From contig NZ_JARYGY010000008.1 in the NCBI RefSeq assembly GCF_029906345.1, positions 124,001-188,000 of the forward strand: a stretch of 64,000 nucleotides of DNA, given 5' to 3'. The DNA is from Aquimarina mycalae (GTDB taxonomy: Bacteria; Bacteroidota; Bacteroidia; Flavobacteriales; Flavobacteriaceae). This document shows positions 18,505-27,848 of this stretch, piece by piece. Every line of letters begins with the position of its first letter. Positions within the stretch are counted from its first letter, which is position 1. Made by a program: the position numbers and the translations under genes. A model generated the notes under the pieces. That model had not been told where the DNA came from. It saw only the letters and a program-made list of their open reading frames with translations, and did not search any database.

Positions 18505-21003
18505 ATGAAAACACTAGAAAGCTACATTAACGGAGCATGGACTACTGGTTCAGGAGATGGATTAGTAATGCACGATGCAGTTACAGGAGATCCTATAGGA
18601 TTATCCACAACACAAGGGCTAGATATTCCTGAAGTTTTACAATATGGAAGAACCAAAGGAGGTGAAGTTCTTAGAAAAATGACTTTTCAGGAACGAGGAA
18701 ACATGCTGAAATCACTGGCACTCTATCTTACTAAAAGAAAAGAACAATTTTATGAGTTAAGCTATAGAACAGGAGCTACTCGTATAGATAGCTGGATAGA
18801 TATAGAAGGTGGTTTTGGGAATCTTTTTGCGAACGCATCGTTACGTAAATTATTTCCTAATCAATCATATCATGTAGAAGGAGATCCAATTGATCTTTCT
18901 AGAGGTGGAAGATTTATGGCGCATCATATTTTAGTGCCTAAAAAAGGAGTAGCAGTCCATATCAATGCGTTTAATTTTCCGATATGGGGAATGTTAGAAA
19001 AATGTGCTGTCAATTGGATGGCAGGAATGCCAGCAGTTGTATTACCTGCTCCACAAACAGCATATTTAACAGAAGCTGTAGTAAGAGTTATTGTAGATTC
19101 TGGAATATTACCAGAAGGGTCTTTACAATTACTGAGTGGAATGACTAAGAATATATTAGACACGGTAGAATCTCAAGATGTAGTTACATTTACAGGTTCT
19201 GCACATACAGGTAGAATTTTAAAAGCTCATCCAAGATTGATAGAAGAATCAGTGCCTTTTACAATGGAAGCGGATTCATTAAATGCTTGTATTCTTGGAG
19301 AAGATGCAGTACCAGGAACTCCAGAATTTGATCTGTTTGTGAAAGAAGTACGAAAAGAAATGACCGTGAAGACAGGTCAGAAATGTACAGCGATACGCAG
19401 GATTATTGTACCGTCAAAACTTGTTGAAGATGTGCAAATAGCTCTAGGGAAACAATTAGACAAAGTGACCATTGGAGACCCTCGATTGAAAGAAGTTCGA
19501 ATGGGAGCATTGGCAAGTAAGCAACAAGTAGAAAGTTTTAGAAATAACGTTGCCGAGATAGCTAAAACTGCACAGATTGTGTATGGAGATTTGGATAAAA
19601 TTGAAACAGTAGGAGCGGATGCCCAAAAAGGAGCATTCGTAAGTCCGATTTTAATGAGACAAGACAATCCGTTTAAACATGTGGGTGTTCATGAAATTGA
19701 AGCGTTTGGCCCAGTATCAACAATAATGCCTTACGATACATTAGAAGATGCAATTACTTTATCTCAGATGGGTAAAGGATCTTTGGTGTCTTCTATTTTT
19801 ACATTTGATGACCAGATTGCTAAAGAATACATAGTAGGAGCAGCCTCTCATCACGGACGTATTTTAGTGGGTAATAGAGAGAATGCTAAACAAAGTACAG
19901 GTCATGGTTCTCCATTACCAATGCTTACACATGGAGGTCCAGGAAGAGCTGGTGGTGGAGAAGAAATGGGAGGAATGCGAGGCATTAAACACTATATGCA
20001 ACGATGTGCAATCCAAGGAACCCCAACAACATTGACTGAAGTTACAGGAATTTATCAAGCAAACTCAAAATATAAAGAGTCAGACAAGCATCCGTTTGCA
20101 TATCATTGGGAAGATATTCAGCCAGGAATGTCCTTAAAAACTCACAAACGTACAGTAACAGATACAGATATTATAAATTTCGGAAACCTTACTTGGGATC
20201 ATTTCTATGCTCATACCGATATCACTTCTTTAGAAGGAAGCATTTTTGAAAAGAGAACTGCACATGGATATTTCATTTTAGCAGCAGCAGCAGGATTATT
20301 TGTATACCCTAATAAAGGACCAGTAGCAGCAAACTACGGACTGGAAGAATGTAGATTCTTAAGGCCTATATATCATAATGATACCGTATATGTGCGATTG
20401 ACATGTAAACAGAAAATTGATCGTGATCATCGTGGTAAAGAATTACCAAGTGGAATTGTAAAATGGTTTGTAGAGGTATTTGACCAAGAAGATGAATTGG
20501 CAGCAATTGCTACGATTTTAACGATGGTACAAAAAAAATCACCATTTGTACAAGTAGATCGATCAAATATTGAAGGATATTTAGCTCAGCTTACAGAAAG
20601 TAATAAACCTAAATGGGGAATGATGACTCCACAGCATATGTTAGAACACGTAGAGAAAACAATACGTATTGGTGCAGGAGAGATTCAAGATTTTGAAATA
20701 GCAACACCAGAAAAGTATTTGGAGAAAGTACAGGAGATGGTGTATAATCATAAATCAATGCCAAAAGGACATAACCATCCTTTAATGAAAGAAGGAGTAT
20801 TAGAAGATTTGGTACATCCAGATTTAGATACCGCCAAGGCAAAATTAGTAGAAGCAATGGATTCATTTGAATTATATTTTAAAGAAAATCCTGAAGCAAT
20901 TACTAAAAATGCTGTTTTTGGAGAAATGAATAAGTTCGAATGGGATTTACTCAATGTAAAGCATTTAAATCATCATTTTGAACAATTCAATTTACTTGAT
21001 TGA
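18505..21003 (+). CDS. paaZ: Bifunctional PaaZ (oxepin-CoA hydrolase / aldehyde dehydrogenase) fused to a DUF1569-like domain
   Basis: 832 residues, about 150 more than classical PaaZ. Residues 1-510 are an aldehyde dehydrogenase with catalytic Glu (TMEADSLNACILG) and Cys (VKTGQKCTAIRR). Residues about 530-680 are a MaoC-type hydratase with TWDHFYAHTDI and KRTAHGYFILAAAAG, which opens the oxepin ring. Residues about 685-832 (PKWGMMTPQHMLEHVEKTIR to LNVKHLNHHFEQFNLL) resemble DUF1569, a DinB-like helical bundle with conserved His. The fusion adds an uncharacterised domain to the ring-opening enzyme. Confidence 0.9.
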   Translation: MKTLESYINGAWTTGSGDGLVMHDAVTGDPIGLSTTQGLDIPEVLQYGRTKGGEVLRKMTFQERGNMLKSLALYLTKRKEQFYELSYRTGATRIDSWIDIEGGFGNLFANASLRKLFPNQSYHVEGDPIDLSRGGRFMAHHILVPKKGVAVHINAFNFPIWGMLEKCAVNWMAGMPAVVLPAPQTAYLTEAVVRVIVDSGILPEGSLQLLSGMTKNILDTVESQDVVTFTGSAHTGRILKAHPRLIEESVPFTMEADSLNACILGEDAVPGTPEFDLFVKEVRKEMTVKTGQKCTAIRRIIVPSKLVEDVQIALGKQLDKVTIGDPRLKEVRMGALASKQQVESFRNNVAEIAKTAQIVYGDLDKIETVGADAQKGAFVSPILMRQDNPFKHVGVHEIEAFGPVSTIMPYDTLEDAITLSQMGKGSLVSSIFTFDDQIAKEYIVGAASHHGRILVGNRENAKQSTGHGSPLPMLTHGGPGRAGGGEEMGGMRGIKHYMQRCAIQGTPTTLTEVTGIYQANSKYKESDKHPFAYHWEDIQPGMSLKTHKRTVTDTDIINFGNLTWDHFYAHTDITSLEGSIFEKRTAHGYFILAAAAGLFVYPNKGPVAANYGLEECRFLRPIYHNDTVYVRLTCKQKIDRDHRGKELPSGIVKWFVEVFDQEDELAAIATILTMVQKKSPFVQVDRSNIEGYLAQLTESNKPKWGMMTPQHMLEHVEKTIRIGAGEIQDFEIATPEKYLEKVQEMVYNHKSMPKGHNHPLMKEGVLEDLVHPDLDTAKAKLVEAMDSFELYFKENPEAITKNAVFGEMNKFEWDLLNVKHLNHHFEQFNLLD

Positions 21004-21007
21004 ATTG

Positions 21008-21043
21008 TTCAAAATTCCCGTGTAGGCGGGAATCTATTTTGAA
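21008..21043. repeat. Left hairpin repeat beside the GIY-YIG gene
   Basis: The hairpin ATTCCCG-TGTAGG-CGGGAAT is nested in an outer repeat TTCAAAA/TTTTGAA. Its reverse complement nearly equals the right-hand repeat at 21370, so the two copies face each other across the GIY-YIG gene. Confidence 0.7.
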
Positions 21044-21054
21044 TCAAAGTTAAA

Positions 21055-21354
21055 ATGACTGTTTGGAGTGTATATATAATTACAAATAAAAAAGATGGAG
21101 TTCTTTATATAGGAGTTACAAAAGATCTGAAAAGAAGAATGTATCAGCATGAAAATAAAGTACATCCTACAACTTTTTCTGCGAGATATAATCTGGATAA
21201 ATTAGTGTATTTTGAAAATTATGATACCAAAGAAGCGGCATATATTCGTGAAAAACAAATGAAAAAGTGGAATCGAGAATGGAAGATTAAACTTATCAAA
21301 CAGAATAATTCTGATTGGAATGATTTAAATAGAAGTTTAAAAATAGATATTTAG
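21055..21354 (+). CDS. GIY-YIG nuclease family protein (small, UPF0213/YhbQ-like)
   Basis: 99 residues with the GIY-YIG core: VYIITNKKDGVLYIGVTKDL, R at the start of helix 1 (LKRRMYQHENK), and Glu in AAYIREKQMKKW. It cuts the paa operon between paaZ and the next enoyl-CoA hydratase and is flanked by inverted hairpin repeats 10-20 bases from its ends. That geometry suggests a small mobile or REP-associated unit. Its biochemical target is unknown. Confidence 0.85.
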   Translation: MTVWSVYIITNKKDGVLYIGVTKDLKRRMYQHENKVHPTTFSARYNLDKLVYFENYDTKEAAYIREKQMKKWNREWKIKLIKQNNSDWNDLNRSLKIDI

Positions 21355-21369
21355 AAACTAAATAATAAG

Positions 21370-21389
21370 ATTCCCGCCTACGCGGGAAG
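21370..21389. repeat. Right hairpin repeat beside the GIY-YIG gene
   Basis: TTCCCGC-CTAC-GCGGGAA is a 7-bp hairpin with a 4-nt loop. It is the inverse of the left copy, differing at one inner position and the end. Confidence 0.7.
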
Positions 21390-21394
21390 AAACT

Positions 21395-22147
21395 ATGACA
21401 CAACCATACGTAAACATAGATATAGAAAATGGAGTAGGAACTATAGAGTTCTTTCATCCAGCGCATAATTCATTACCAGGTGATATTCTTGCTAAGCTAG
21501 CACAAACAATTACTGATGCTGGAAAGAATGATGAAATTAAAGTAATTGTTCTAAAAAGTGGAGGTGCAAGAACCTTTTGTGCAGGTGCCAGTTTTAAAGA
21601 ATTGATTAATATTGACAATGCAGAAACAGGGAAAGTATTTTTCTCAGGTTTCGCTAATGTAATTAATGCAATGCGTACGTGTCCAAAATTTATTATTGGA
21701 CGTGTACAAGGTAAAACCGTTGGTGGAGGAGTAGGAGTAGCATCTGCTACAGATTATTGTATGGCCACAAAATTTGCCTCTATTAAGTTAAGCGAATTAA
21801 ATGTAGGGATAGGGCCTTTTGTAGTAGGACCAGCTGTAGAGCGTAAAATAGGGTTGTCTGCTATGACACAAATAGCAATTGATGCCAATTCGTTTTATGA
21901 TGCAGAATGGGCTAGGGATAAAGGACTGTTTACAAAAGTTTTTGAAGATACAGAAACGTTGGATGCAGAGGTAAAAGCATTTGCACAACATTTGTGCACA
22001 TATAATCCCGAAGCAATGAGAGATATGAAGAAAGCGTTTTGGGAAGGGACAGAACATTGGGATACAATGTTGGCGGATAGAGCCGTAATAAGTGGAAGAT
22101 TAGTATTATCTGATTTTACAAAAGAAACATTGAAGAGATTTAAGTAA
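21395..22147 (+). CDS. paaF: Enoyl-CoA hydratase, PaaF-like (2,3-dehydroadipyl-CoA hydratase)
   Basis: 250 residues with crotonase motifs (RTFCAGASFKELI, RVQGKTVGGGVGVASATDYC). The loop LNVGIGPFVVGPAVERKIG lacks a clear second catalytic acid and differs from PaaG. By position it supplies the hydratase step before PaaH. The paaF assignment comes from context; other crotonase activities are possible. Confidence 0.75.
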   Translation: MTQPYVNIDIENGVGTIEFFHPAHNSLPGDILAKLAQTITDAGKNDEIKVIVLKSGGARTFCAGASFKELINIDNAETGKVFFSGFANVINAMRTCPKFIIGRVQGKTVGGGVGVASATDYCMATKFASIKLSELNVGIGPFVVGPAVERKIGLSAMTQIAIDANSFYDAEWARDKGLFTKVFEDTETLDAEVKAFAQHLCTYNPEAMRDMKKAFWEGTEHWDTMLADRAVISGRLVLSDFTKETLKRFK

Positions 22148-22228
22148 TGTATAATATATGATTTTGAATAGACGGTTTGTTGAAATACAATATAATCATA
22201 AATCGTAACTCAAAAATCTAAAATTAGG

Positions 22229-22825
22229 ATGATTTACAGTTTTAAAGGATACATACCCGTAGTTCACAAAAGTAGTTTTGTACACCCGTTAGCAGCTGTA
22301 ACTGGTAATGTGATTATCGGTAAGAATTGTTATATAGGTCCAGGAGCTGCGATACGTGGAGATTGGGGTGAAATTATTCTTGAAGATGGAGTGAATGTTC
22401 AGGAGAACTGTACAGTACATATGTTTCCTGGTAAATCTATTGTGTTAAAAGAAAGTGCTCACGTAGGTCACGGAGCGGTAATTCATGGTGCTAATCTAGG
22501 ACGTAATTGTTTGATTGGAATGAATAGCGTTATCATGGATGATGCAGAAATTGGAGATGAATGTATTGTAGGAGCAATGTCTTTTATAAAAGCAAAATCT
22601 ATCTTTAATAAACGAAGTTTGATTGTAGGAAATCCTGCTAAAGTAATTAAAGAAGTAAGTGATGAAATGATTGCCTGGAAAACAAAAGGGACAGGTTTAT
22701 ATCAGCGCTTGCCTGCAGATTGCTTTGAGTCATTGAGAGAGGTAGAACCATTAAGAGAAGTTCCTCTGGACCGACCAACGCAAGAAGCATTCTATAAAAC
22801 ATTAGAAGAATTTAAAGACAAATAG
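22229..22825 (+). CDS. paaY: PaaY-like gamma-carbonic-anhydrase/thioesterase (hexapeptide repeat)
   Basis: 198 residues of left-handed beta-helix repeats (IIGKNCYIGPGAAIRGDWGE, GRNCLIGMNSVIMDDAEIG). Potential metal His residues lie in TVHMFPG and SAHVGHGAVIHGA, as in PaaY and gamma carbonic anhydrases. PaaY is a thioesterase that clears toxic dead-end CoA esters. Confidence 0.85.
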   Translation: MIYSFKGYIPVVHKSSFVHPLAAVTGNVIIGKNCYIGPGAAIRGDWGEIILEDGVNVQENCTVHMFPGKSIVLKESAHVGHGAVIHGANLGRNCLIGMNSVIMDDAEIGDECIVGAMSFIKAKSIFNKRSLIVGNPAKVIKEVSDEMIAWKTKGTGLYQRLPADCFESLREVEPLREVPLDRPTQEAFYKTLEEFKDK

Positions 22826-22876
22826 ATATATACTAATATCACATTTAATTTATTGAAATGTGATTAAAAGATATAG

Positions 22877-22910
22877 TGTCAAAATAGCCTTCGACAGGCT
22901 TAGGCTGACA
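22877..22910. repeat. Dispersed REP-like hairpin
   Basis: TGTCA and AGCCT pair with AGGCT and TGACA around a TCGACAGG core. Related words occur near 35748 (CTCGACAGGCTGAGGA) and 61982 (CGCTTGTCGAAG). This is a dispersed intergenic family typical of flavobacteria. Confidence 0.5.
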
Positions 22911-22943
22911 TAAAATTAGGAAAGAAATAATATAAAACATACG

Positions 22944-22957
22944 CTAACAAACATTAG
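22944..22957. promoter_or_regulatory. Second CTAA-N6-TTAG operator-like site before the keto-acid dehydrogenase E2 gene
   Basis: CTAACAAACATTAG keeps the outer arms and spacing of the perfect palindrome at 9967-9988 but not the inner bases. It lies 9 bases before the E2 ATG, so the TetR regulator may also touch this part of the cluster. Confidence 0.4.
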
Positions 22958-22966
22958 TTAACCACA

Positions 22967-24283
22967 ATGTCTAGAATAGAATTAAAAATGCCCAAGATGG
23001 GCGAAAGTATATCAGAGGCTACCATTCTTAATTGGTTAAAGAATGTAGGCGATACTGTAGAAGAAGATGAAACGATATTAGAAGTAGCTACAGATAAGGT
23101 TGATTCTGAAGTCCCCGCACCTTGCACGGGAGTTATTACTGAGGTGCTTTTTCAACCTAATCAGGTAGTAACAGTTGGCCAAGTAATTGCTGTAATAGAA
23201 GGAAGTAGTGATCAGAGTTTTGGAAATAAAAGTTCAAAACTAGAAAAAAATGAATCTTCTAATTCTAAAGAGCAAATAGAACCAGAACTGTCAGTTCGAG
23301 CAGAGTCGATAACGGCGAAAAATTCTGAATTCAAGATTAAGAACTCCGGAGATAATGATGGTTTTCTTTCTCCTCTGGTTATAAGCATCGCTCAAAAAGA
23401 AAATCTTACGATAGAAGAAGTACAAAGTATAGCTGGATCAGGAGACGGTGGACGTATACGTAAAAGTGATATCATACTTTATCTTAAGAATAGAAGGTAT
23501 CCATTGCCAAGCAAACCGCAACCTCCAGTATCTAAATCATCCTATAATGCACCTCCTATTTCATATATAGAGGGAAAAGATCGTATTGTGGAAATGGATC
23601 GTATGCGGACAATGATCGCAGATCATATGGTATATTCTAAGCATACTTCTCCTCATGTTACTAGTTATATAGAGGTAGATGTAACTAATATGGTTAATTG
23701 GCGAAACAAGGTCAAGCATGAGTTCTTAGAAAAGCATGGTGAAAAATTAACCTTTACACCGATTTTTATAGAGGCGGTTTCTAAGGCAATTCAAGAATAT
23801 CCATTGATCAATGTATCTGTAGATGGGAAGAAAATTATTGTACATAAAGATATTAATATCGGTATGGCAACAGCATTACCTAGTGGCAATTTAATAGTGC
23901 CAGTGGTAAGAAATACAGATGAAAAGAATTTATTAGGTTTAGCTAAAAATGTAAACCATTTGGCAAATAATGCAAGGAATAATGCATTGAAACCTGATGA
24001 AATAGGAGGTAGTACTTTTACAATTTCTAATGTTGGAACTTTTGGAAGTCTAATGGGAACTCCAATTATAAATCAACCAGAAGTTGCCATTCTTGCATTA
24101 GGAATTATAAAGAAAAGACCAGAAGTAATTACCACAGAAAAAGGTGATGAAATAGCAATCAGAAGTATGATGTATTTATCATTATCCTTTGACCATAGAG
24201 TAGTAGATGGGTTTTTAGGAGGTTCCTTCTTACGTAAGATAGGAGATGAATTAGAAGCTTTTGATATAAATAGAGAAATATAG
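22967..24283 (+). CDS. Branched-chain 2-oxo-acid dehydrogenase E2 (dihydrolipoamide acyltransferase)
   Basis: 438 residues. The N-terminal lipoyl domain carries the lipoylated Lys in EVATDKVDSEVPAP. A peripheral-subunit-binding domain follows (PLVISIAQKENLTIEEV, GGRIRKSDI), then the C-terminal acyltransferase with catalytic HRVVDG. It pairs with the fused E1 gene downstream; ilvE stands between them. E3 is not in the window. I favour the branched-chain acid complex over 2-oxoglutarate because of ilvE and the E1 type. Confidence 0.88.
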   Translation: MSRIELKMPKMGESISEATILNWLKNVGDTVEEDETILEVATDKVDSEVPAPCTGVITEVLFQPNQVVTVGQVIAVIEGSSDQSFGNKSSKLEKNESSNSKEQIEPELSVRAESITAKNSEFKIKNSGDNDGFLSPLVISIAQKENLTIEEVQSIAGSGDGGRIRKSDIILYLKNRRYPLPSKPQPPVSKSSYNAPPISYIEGKDRIVEMDRMRTMIADHMVYSKHTSPHVTSYIEVDVTNMVNWRNKVKHEFLEKHGEKLTFTPIFIEAVSKAIQEYPLINVSVDGKKIIVHKDINIGMATALPSGNLIVPVVRNTDEKNLLGLAKNVNHLANNARNNALKPDEIGGSTFTISNVGTFGSLMGTPIINQPEVAILALGIIKKRPEVITTEKGDEIAIRSMMYLSLSFDHRVVDGFLGGSFLRKIGDELEAFDINREI

Positions 24284-24288
24284 TAAAT

Positions 24289-24403
24289 GCGTAAGGGATA
24301 GCAGCGACATCCTTTTCTGGCTCTTCGAGCGGAGCCTAGAAGTAAGATAGAAAAGATATAGCGGATAGCCCGACCCCGAAAAGTATGAATCGGGGATGCG
24401 CCC
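24289..24403 (+). ncRNA. Structured leader element, copy 1 (flavobacterial conserved RNA-like)
   Basis: It begins GCGTAAGGGATAGCAGC and ends GCCCGACCCCGAAAAGTATG...CGGGGATGCGCCC. The outer ends can pair (GCGU/AUGC with one G-U), and the interior has a variable hairpin plus a constant CCCGACCCCGAAAAGTATG / CGGGG stem. A second copy at 58398-58511 (minus strand) keeps both ends and the same length (115 against 114) while the middle differs. Each copy ends 13-14 bases before a start codon (here ilvE). It resembles an intergenic RNA I know from flavobacteria; the Rfam identity (perhaps flavo-1) is unconfirmed. Confidence 0.65.
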
Positions 24404-24417
24404 AAAATAAAATCGGA

Positions 24418-25491
24418 ATGAGACAACAAATCAAAGTTACCAGAACATCGGATTCTAAACTAAAGGATATTGATTTTGAAAATATCCCGTTAGGTAAAGC
24501 TTTTACAGATCATATGTTTATATGTGAGTATGAAGATGGAGTATGGAAGAGCCCAAGAATTGAACCTTTGGCAATGATTCCTACACATCCTGCAGCAATG
24601 GCTTTACATTATGGACAAGCTATTTTTGAAGGAATGAAAGCTACTGTCGGTCACCATAACACTCCATTATTGTTTAGACCAGAGGAAAACGCGAAACGTT
24701 TTAATCATAGTGCCGCAAGAATGGGAATGCCGTCTGTTCCTACGGACCTTTTTGTAGAGGCAGTAAAACAAATTGTTGCTGTAGAACACAATTGGATTCC
24801 TCCGCAAGAAGGAAGTGCACTGTACCTGCGTCCTTTTATGTATGCCGATGAACCGTTTATTGGGATGCGTGCAGCTACAAGTTATAAGTTTATTGTAATC
24901 TGTTCTCCTGCAGGACCTTTTTTTACGAAAAAGATTAGACTATATGCGGAAACCGAATATATAAGAGCTGCCGATGGAGGAACAGGAGAAGCAAAAGCAG
25001 CAGGAAATTATGCAGCGGCTATTTTACCAACTGAAAAAGCAAAAGCTAAAGGGTTTGATCAAGTATTGTGGTTAGACGCTAATGAGCATAAGTATATTCA
25101 GGAGGTAGGTACCATGAATATCTTTTTTAAAGTTAAAGGTAAGTTTATCACTCCAGCGACCACAGGTTCTATTTTAAAAGGAATTACCAGAGATAGTGTC
25201 ATTACTTTATTAAAAGATAAAGGTTTTGAAGTAGAAGAACGTGCGATTACTATTGATGAGGTGATAGGATATGCTGAAGAAGGAACCTTAGAAGAGGCAT
25301 TTGGAACTGGTACAGCGGTTGCAATTGCAATGATCGAAGCGATAGGGTATAAAGATGAAGTGATTACATTATCCGATGATAATCCAGTAAGTTTGGATGT
25401 AAAAAATACGCTTGATGAAATGAAGGTTCAGAAGAGAGAAGATACATTTGGTTGGATCGTACCAGTAGCTATTGAAGAAAAAGTAGGGTAA
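24418..25491 (+). CDS. ilvE: Branched-chain amino acid aminotransferase IlvE
   Basis: 357 residues from ATG 24418. An upstream ATG (24385) lies inside the structured leader and is rejected. It belongs to the fold-type IV PLP transaminases: substrate motif LHYGQAIFEGMKA, PLP-binding Lys within GGTGEAKAAGNYAAAILP, and the phosphate-binding TGTAVAIAMI near the end. It provides the keto acids that E1/E2 oxidise. Confidence 0.93.
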   Translation: MRQQIKVTRTSDSKLKDIDFENIPLGKAFTDHMFICEYEDGVWKSPRIEPLAMIPTHPAAMALHYGQAIFEGMKATVGHHNTPLLFRPEENAKRFNHSAARMGMPSVPTDLFVEAVKQIVAVEHNWIPPQEGSALYLRPFMYADEPFIGMRAATSYKFIVICSPAGPFFTKKIRLYAETEYIRAADGGTGEAKAAGNYAAAILPTEKAKAKGFDQVLWLDANEHKYIQEVGTMNIFFKVKGKFITPATTGSILKGITRDSVITLLKDKGFEVEERAITIDEVIGYAEEGTLEEAFGTGTAVAIAMIEAIGYKDEVITLSDDNPVSLDVKNTLDEMKVQKREDTFGWIVPVAIEEKVG

Positions 25492-25567
25492 GTATTAATT
25501 ATGAATACATAATGTAGGATTATGAATAATCGTAACTCATAAATCGTACATCAAAAATTAAAGAGAG

Positions 25568-27655
25568 ATGTTGGCTGAAAAAACAATAGCGAAAGAAATA
25601 TTAAAAAAAGCATTTAGTACCCTTTGTACAGCGAAAAGCATGACTGAGTTGTATGAAGAAAATTTTAAAGTGGTGTCTAAGTATGTACATGCGACTTCTA
25701 GAGGGCATGAAGCTATTCAGATAGCAGTAGCTATGCAATTATTACCTCAGGATTATGCTTTTCCATATTACAGAGATGATTCGATGTTATTGGGAATCGG
25801 AATGAGACCTTATGACTTAATGTTGCAATTGTTGGCAAAAAAGAACGATCCTTTTTCAGGAGGAAGAACGTACTATTCACATCCAAGTTTACGAGATGAT
25901 GATAAACCAAAAATACCACATCAATCATCTGCTACAGGCATGCAAGCGATTCCTTCTACTGGTGTTGCTTTAGGGATGCAGTATAAAGAATTGGTTGGAA
26001 TTGAACATTCCTCAAATAGTAATTCGAGCAACAATGAGATGATAAAACAACCTCTGGTTGTATGCTCATTAGGCGATGCTTCGGTTACAGAAGGAGAGAT
26101 TGCTGAAGCTTTCCAGATGGCTGCATTAAAGCAATTACCGATATTATATCTTGTTCAGGATAATGGTTGGGATATCTCTGCTAATGAAGCAGAAACCAGA
26201 GCTCAAAATGCCTATGAATATGCCGCTGGATTTCATGGATTAGAGGCAATTACAATTGACGGTGCGAATTTTACAGAAAGTTATTTGGCTGTAGAAGAAG
26301 CAATTCGAATTATAAGGGAAGAAAGAAGGCCTATATTAGTGCATGCCAAGGTACCCTTACTAAACCACCATACATCTGGAGTACGAATGGAGTGGTATCG
26401 AGATGATCTAGAAGAAGCACGTTCTAGAGATCCATATCCAGTATTACGTAATCAATTATTACAGGCTGGTTTTACAGAAGATGAAGTAAATACGATTGAA
26501 ACCAAAGCAAAAGAAACTGTAACAAAAGATCTTCAGGAAGCTATGAAAGCAGAAGATCCAAAGCCAGAAGATTTATTTACTCACGATTTTGCTCCAACAC
26601 CAATCACTGAAGAAAGTGGTGAACGATCTCCTTCTGATAAAGAAGAAGTCGTTATGGTGGATTGTGCACTGTTCGCGGTAGAAGAATTGATGAAAAAACA
26701 TAAAGAGTGTTTATTGTATGGTCAGGATGTAGGAGGAAGATTAGGAGGAGTTTTTAGAGAAGCTGCAACGTTGGCACAAAAATTTGGAGATGAAAGAGTC
26801 TTCAATACTCCGATACAAGAAGCATTTATAGTTGGATCTACTGTTGGGATGTCTGCAGTGGGATTAAAACCAATAGTAGAAGTACAATTTGCAGATTATA
26901 TATGGCCAGGACTGAATCAACTATTTACTGAGGTGAGTAGATCTTGTTATCTATCCAATGGTAAATGGCCTGTATCGATGATTTTAAGAGTACCTATCGG
27001 AGCATATGGTAGTGGAGGACCGTATCATTCTTCCTCAGTTGAATCCGTGGTTACAAATATCAGAGGGATCAAAATTGCATATCCAAGTAATGGAGCTGAT
27101 CTTAAGGGATTGATGAAAGCTGCGTATTATGATCCTAATCCTGTTGTTATTTTAGAACACAAAGGATTATATTGGTCCAAAGTAAAAGGAACAGATGCTG
27201 CAAGAACCATAGAACCCTCAGAAGATTATGTATTACCATTCGGAAAAGCTAATGTTGTACAACAAATATGGCCGCAAGATGAAAAGGAAACTATGACCAT
27301 AGTAACCTATGGAATGGGAGTGCACTGGGCACTGAATGCAACAAAGGATATAAAAGATGCGGTAGAAATTATAGATTTGCGTACGTTGTATCCTTTGGAT
27401 GAAGCAACTATTATGGAATCGGTAAAGAAAACTAAAAAGTGCTTAGTGGTTACAGAAGAGCCTACTAACAATTCCTTCGCCAGAGCCTTATCAGGAAAAA
27501 TTCAAGAAGAATGCTTTAGGTATTTGGATGCGCCAGTAATGACAATAGGCTCTGAGAATATGCCAGCAATCCCGTTAAATAGTACTTTAGAACAAACAAT
27601 GATCCCTTCTACAGAAAAAGTAAGAACTAAGATAGAAGAGTTACTAGGGTATTAA
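25568..27655 (+). CDS. Branched-chain 2-oxo-acid dehydrogenase E1, alpha and beta fused
   Basis: 695 residues. Residues about 1-340 are the alpha part with the thiamine-diphosphate motif GDASVTEGEIAEAFQMAAL...QDNGWD. Residues about 355-695 are the beta part (LYGQDVGGRLGG, FNTPIQEAFIVG). Such fused E1 proteins are standard in Bacteroidota. Together with E2 it turns branched-chain keto acids into acyl-CoA. It is the last gene before a strong terminator. Confidence 0.9.
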   Translation: MLAEKTIAKEILKKAFSTLCTAKSMTELYEENFKVVSKYVHATSRGHEAIQIAVAMQLLPQDYAFPYYRDDSMLLGIGMRPYDLMLQLLAKKNDPFSGGRTYYSHPSLRDDDKPKIPHQSSATGMQAIPSTGVALGMQYKELVGIEHSSNSNSSNNEMIKQPLVVCSLGDASVTEGEIAEAFQMAALKQLPILYLVQDNGWDISANEAETRAQNAYEYAAGFHGLEAITIDGANFTESYLAVEEAIRIIREERRPILVHAKVPLLNHHTSGVRMEWYRDDLEEARSRDPYPVLRNQLLQAGFTEDEVNTIETKAKETVTKDLQEAMKAEDPKPEDLFTHDFAPTPITEESGERSPSDKEEVVMVDCALFAVEELMKKHKECLLYGQDVGGRLGGVFREAATLAQKFGDERVFNTPIQEAFIVGSTVGMSAVGLKPIVEVQFADYIWPGLNQLFTEVSRSCYLSNGKWPVSMILRVPIGAYGSGGPYHSSSVESVVTNIRGIKIAYPSNGADLKGLMKAAYYDPNPVVILEHKGLYWSKVKGTDAARTIEPSEDYVLPFGKANVVQQIWPQDEKETMTIVTYGMGVHWALNATKDIKDAVEIIDLRTLYPLDEATIMESVKKTKKCLVVTEEPTNNSFARALSGKIQEECFRYLDAPVMTIGSENMPAIPLNSTLEQTMIPSTEKVRTKIEELLGY

Positions 27656-27670
27656 GTATATAAATTGAAA

Positions 27671-27716
27671 AAAATAAAACCTCATCGGTTATATTGCTGA
27701 TGAGGTTTTATTTTTT
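27671..27716. terminator. Terminator ending the paa/branched-chain cluster
   Basis: A long stem AAAATAAAACCTCATC / GATGAGGTTTTATTTT is followed by more T. Confidence 0.85.
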
Positions 27717-27848
27717 AGATTACTTTAAAAGTAAGATAAAACCTACATAATTTATATTTTTGAATCTAAAACAATGTTAAAACGCATTTATTTTAGATAA
27801 AGAGCATAAAAAATTTGGTAAATCGAAAAATAGCTATATCTTTACACC

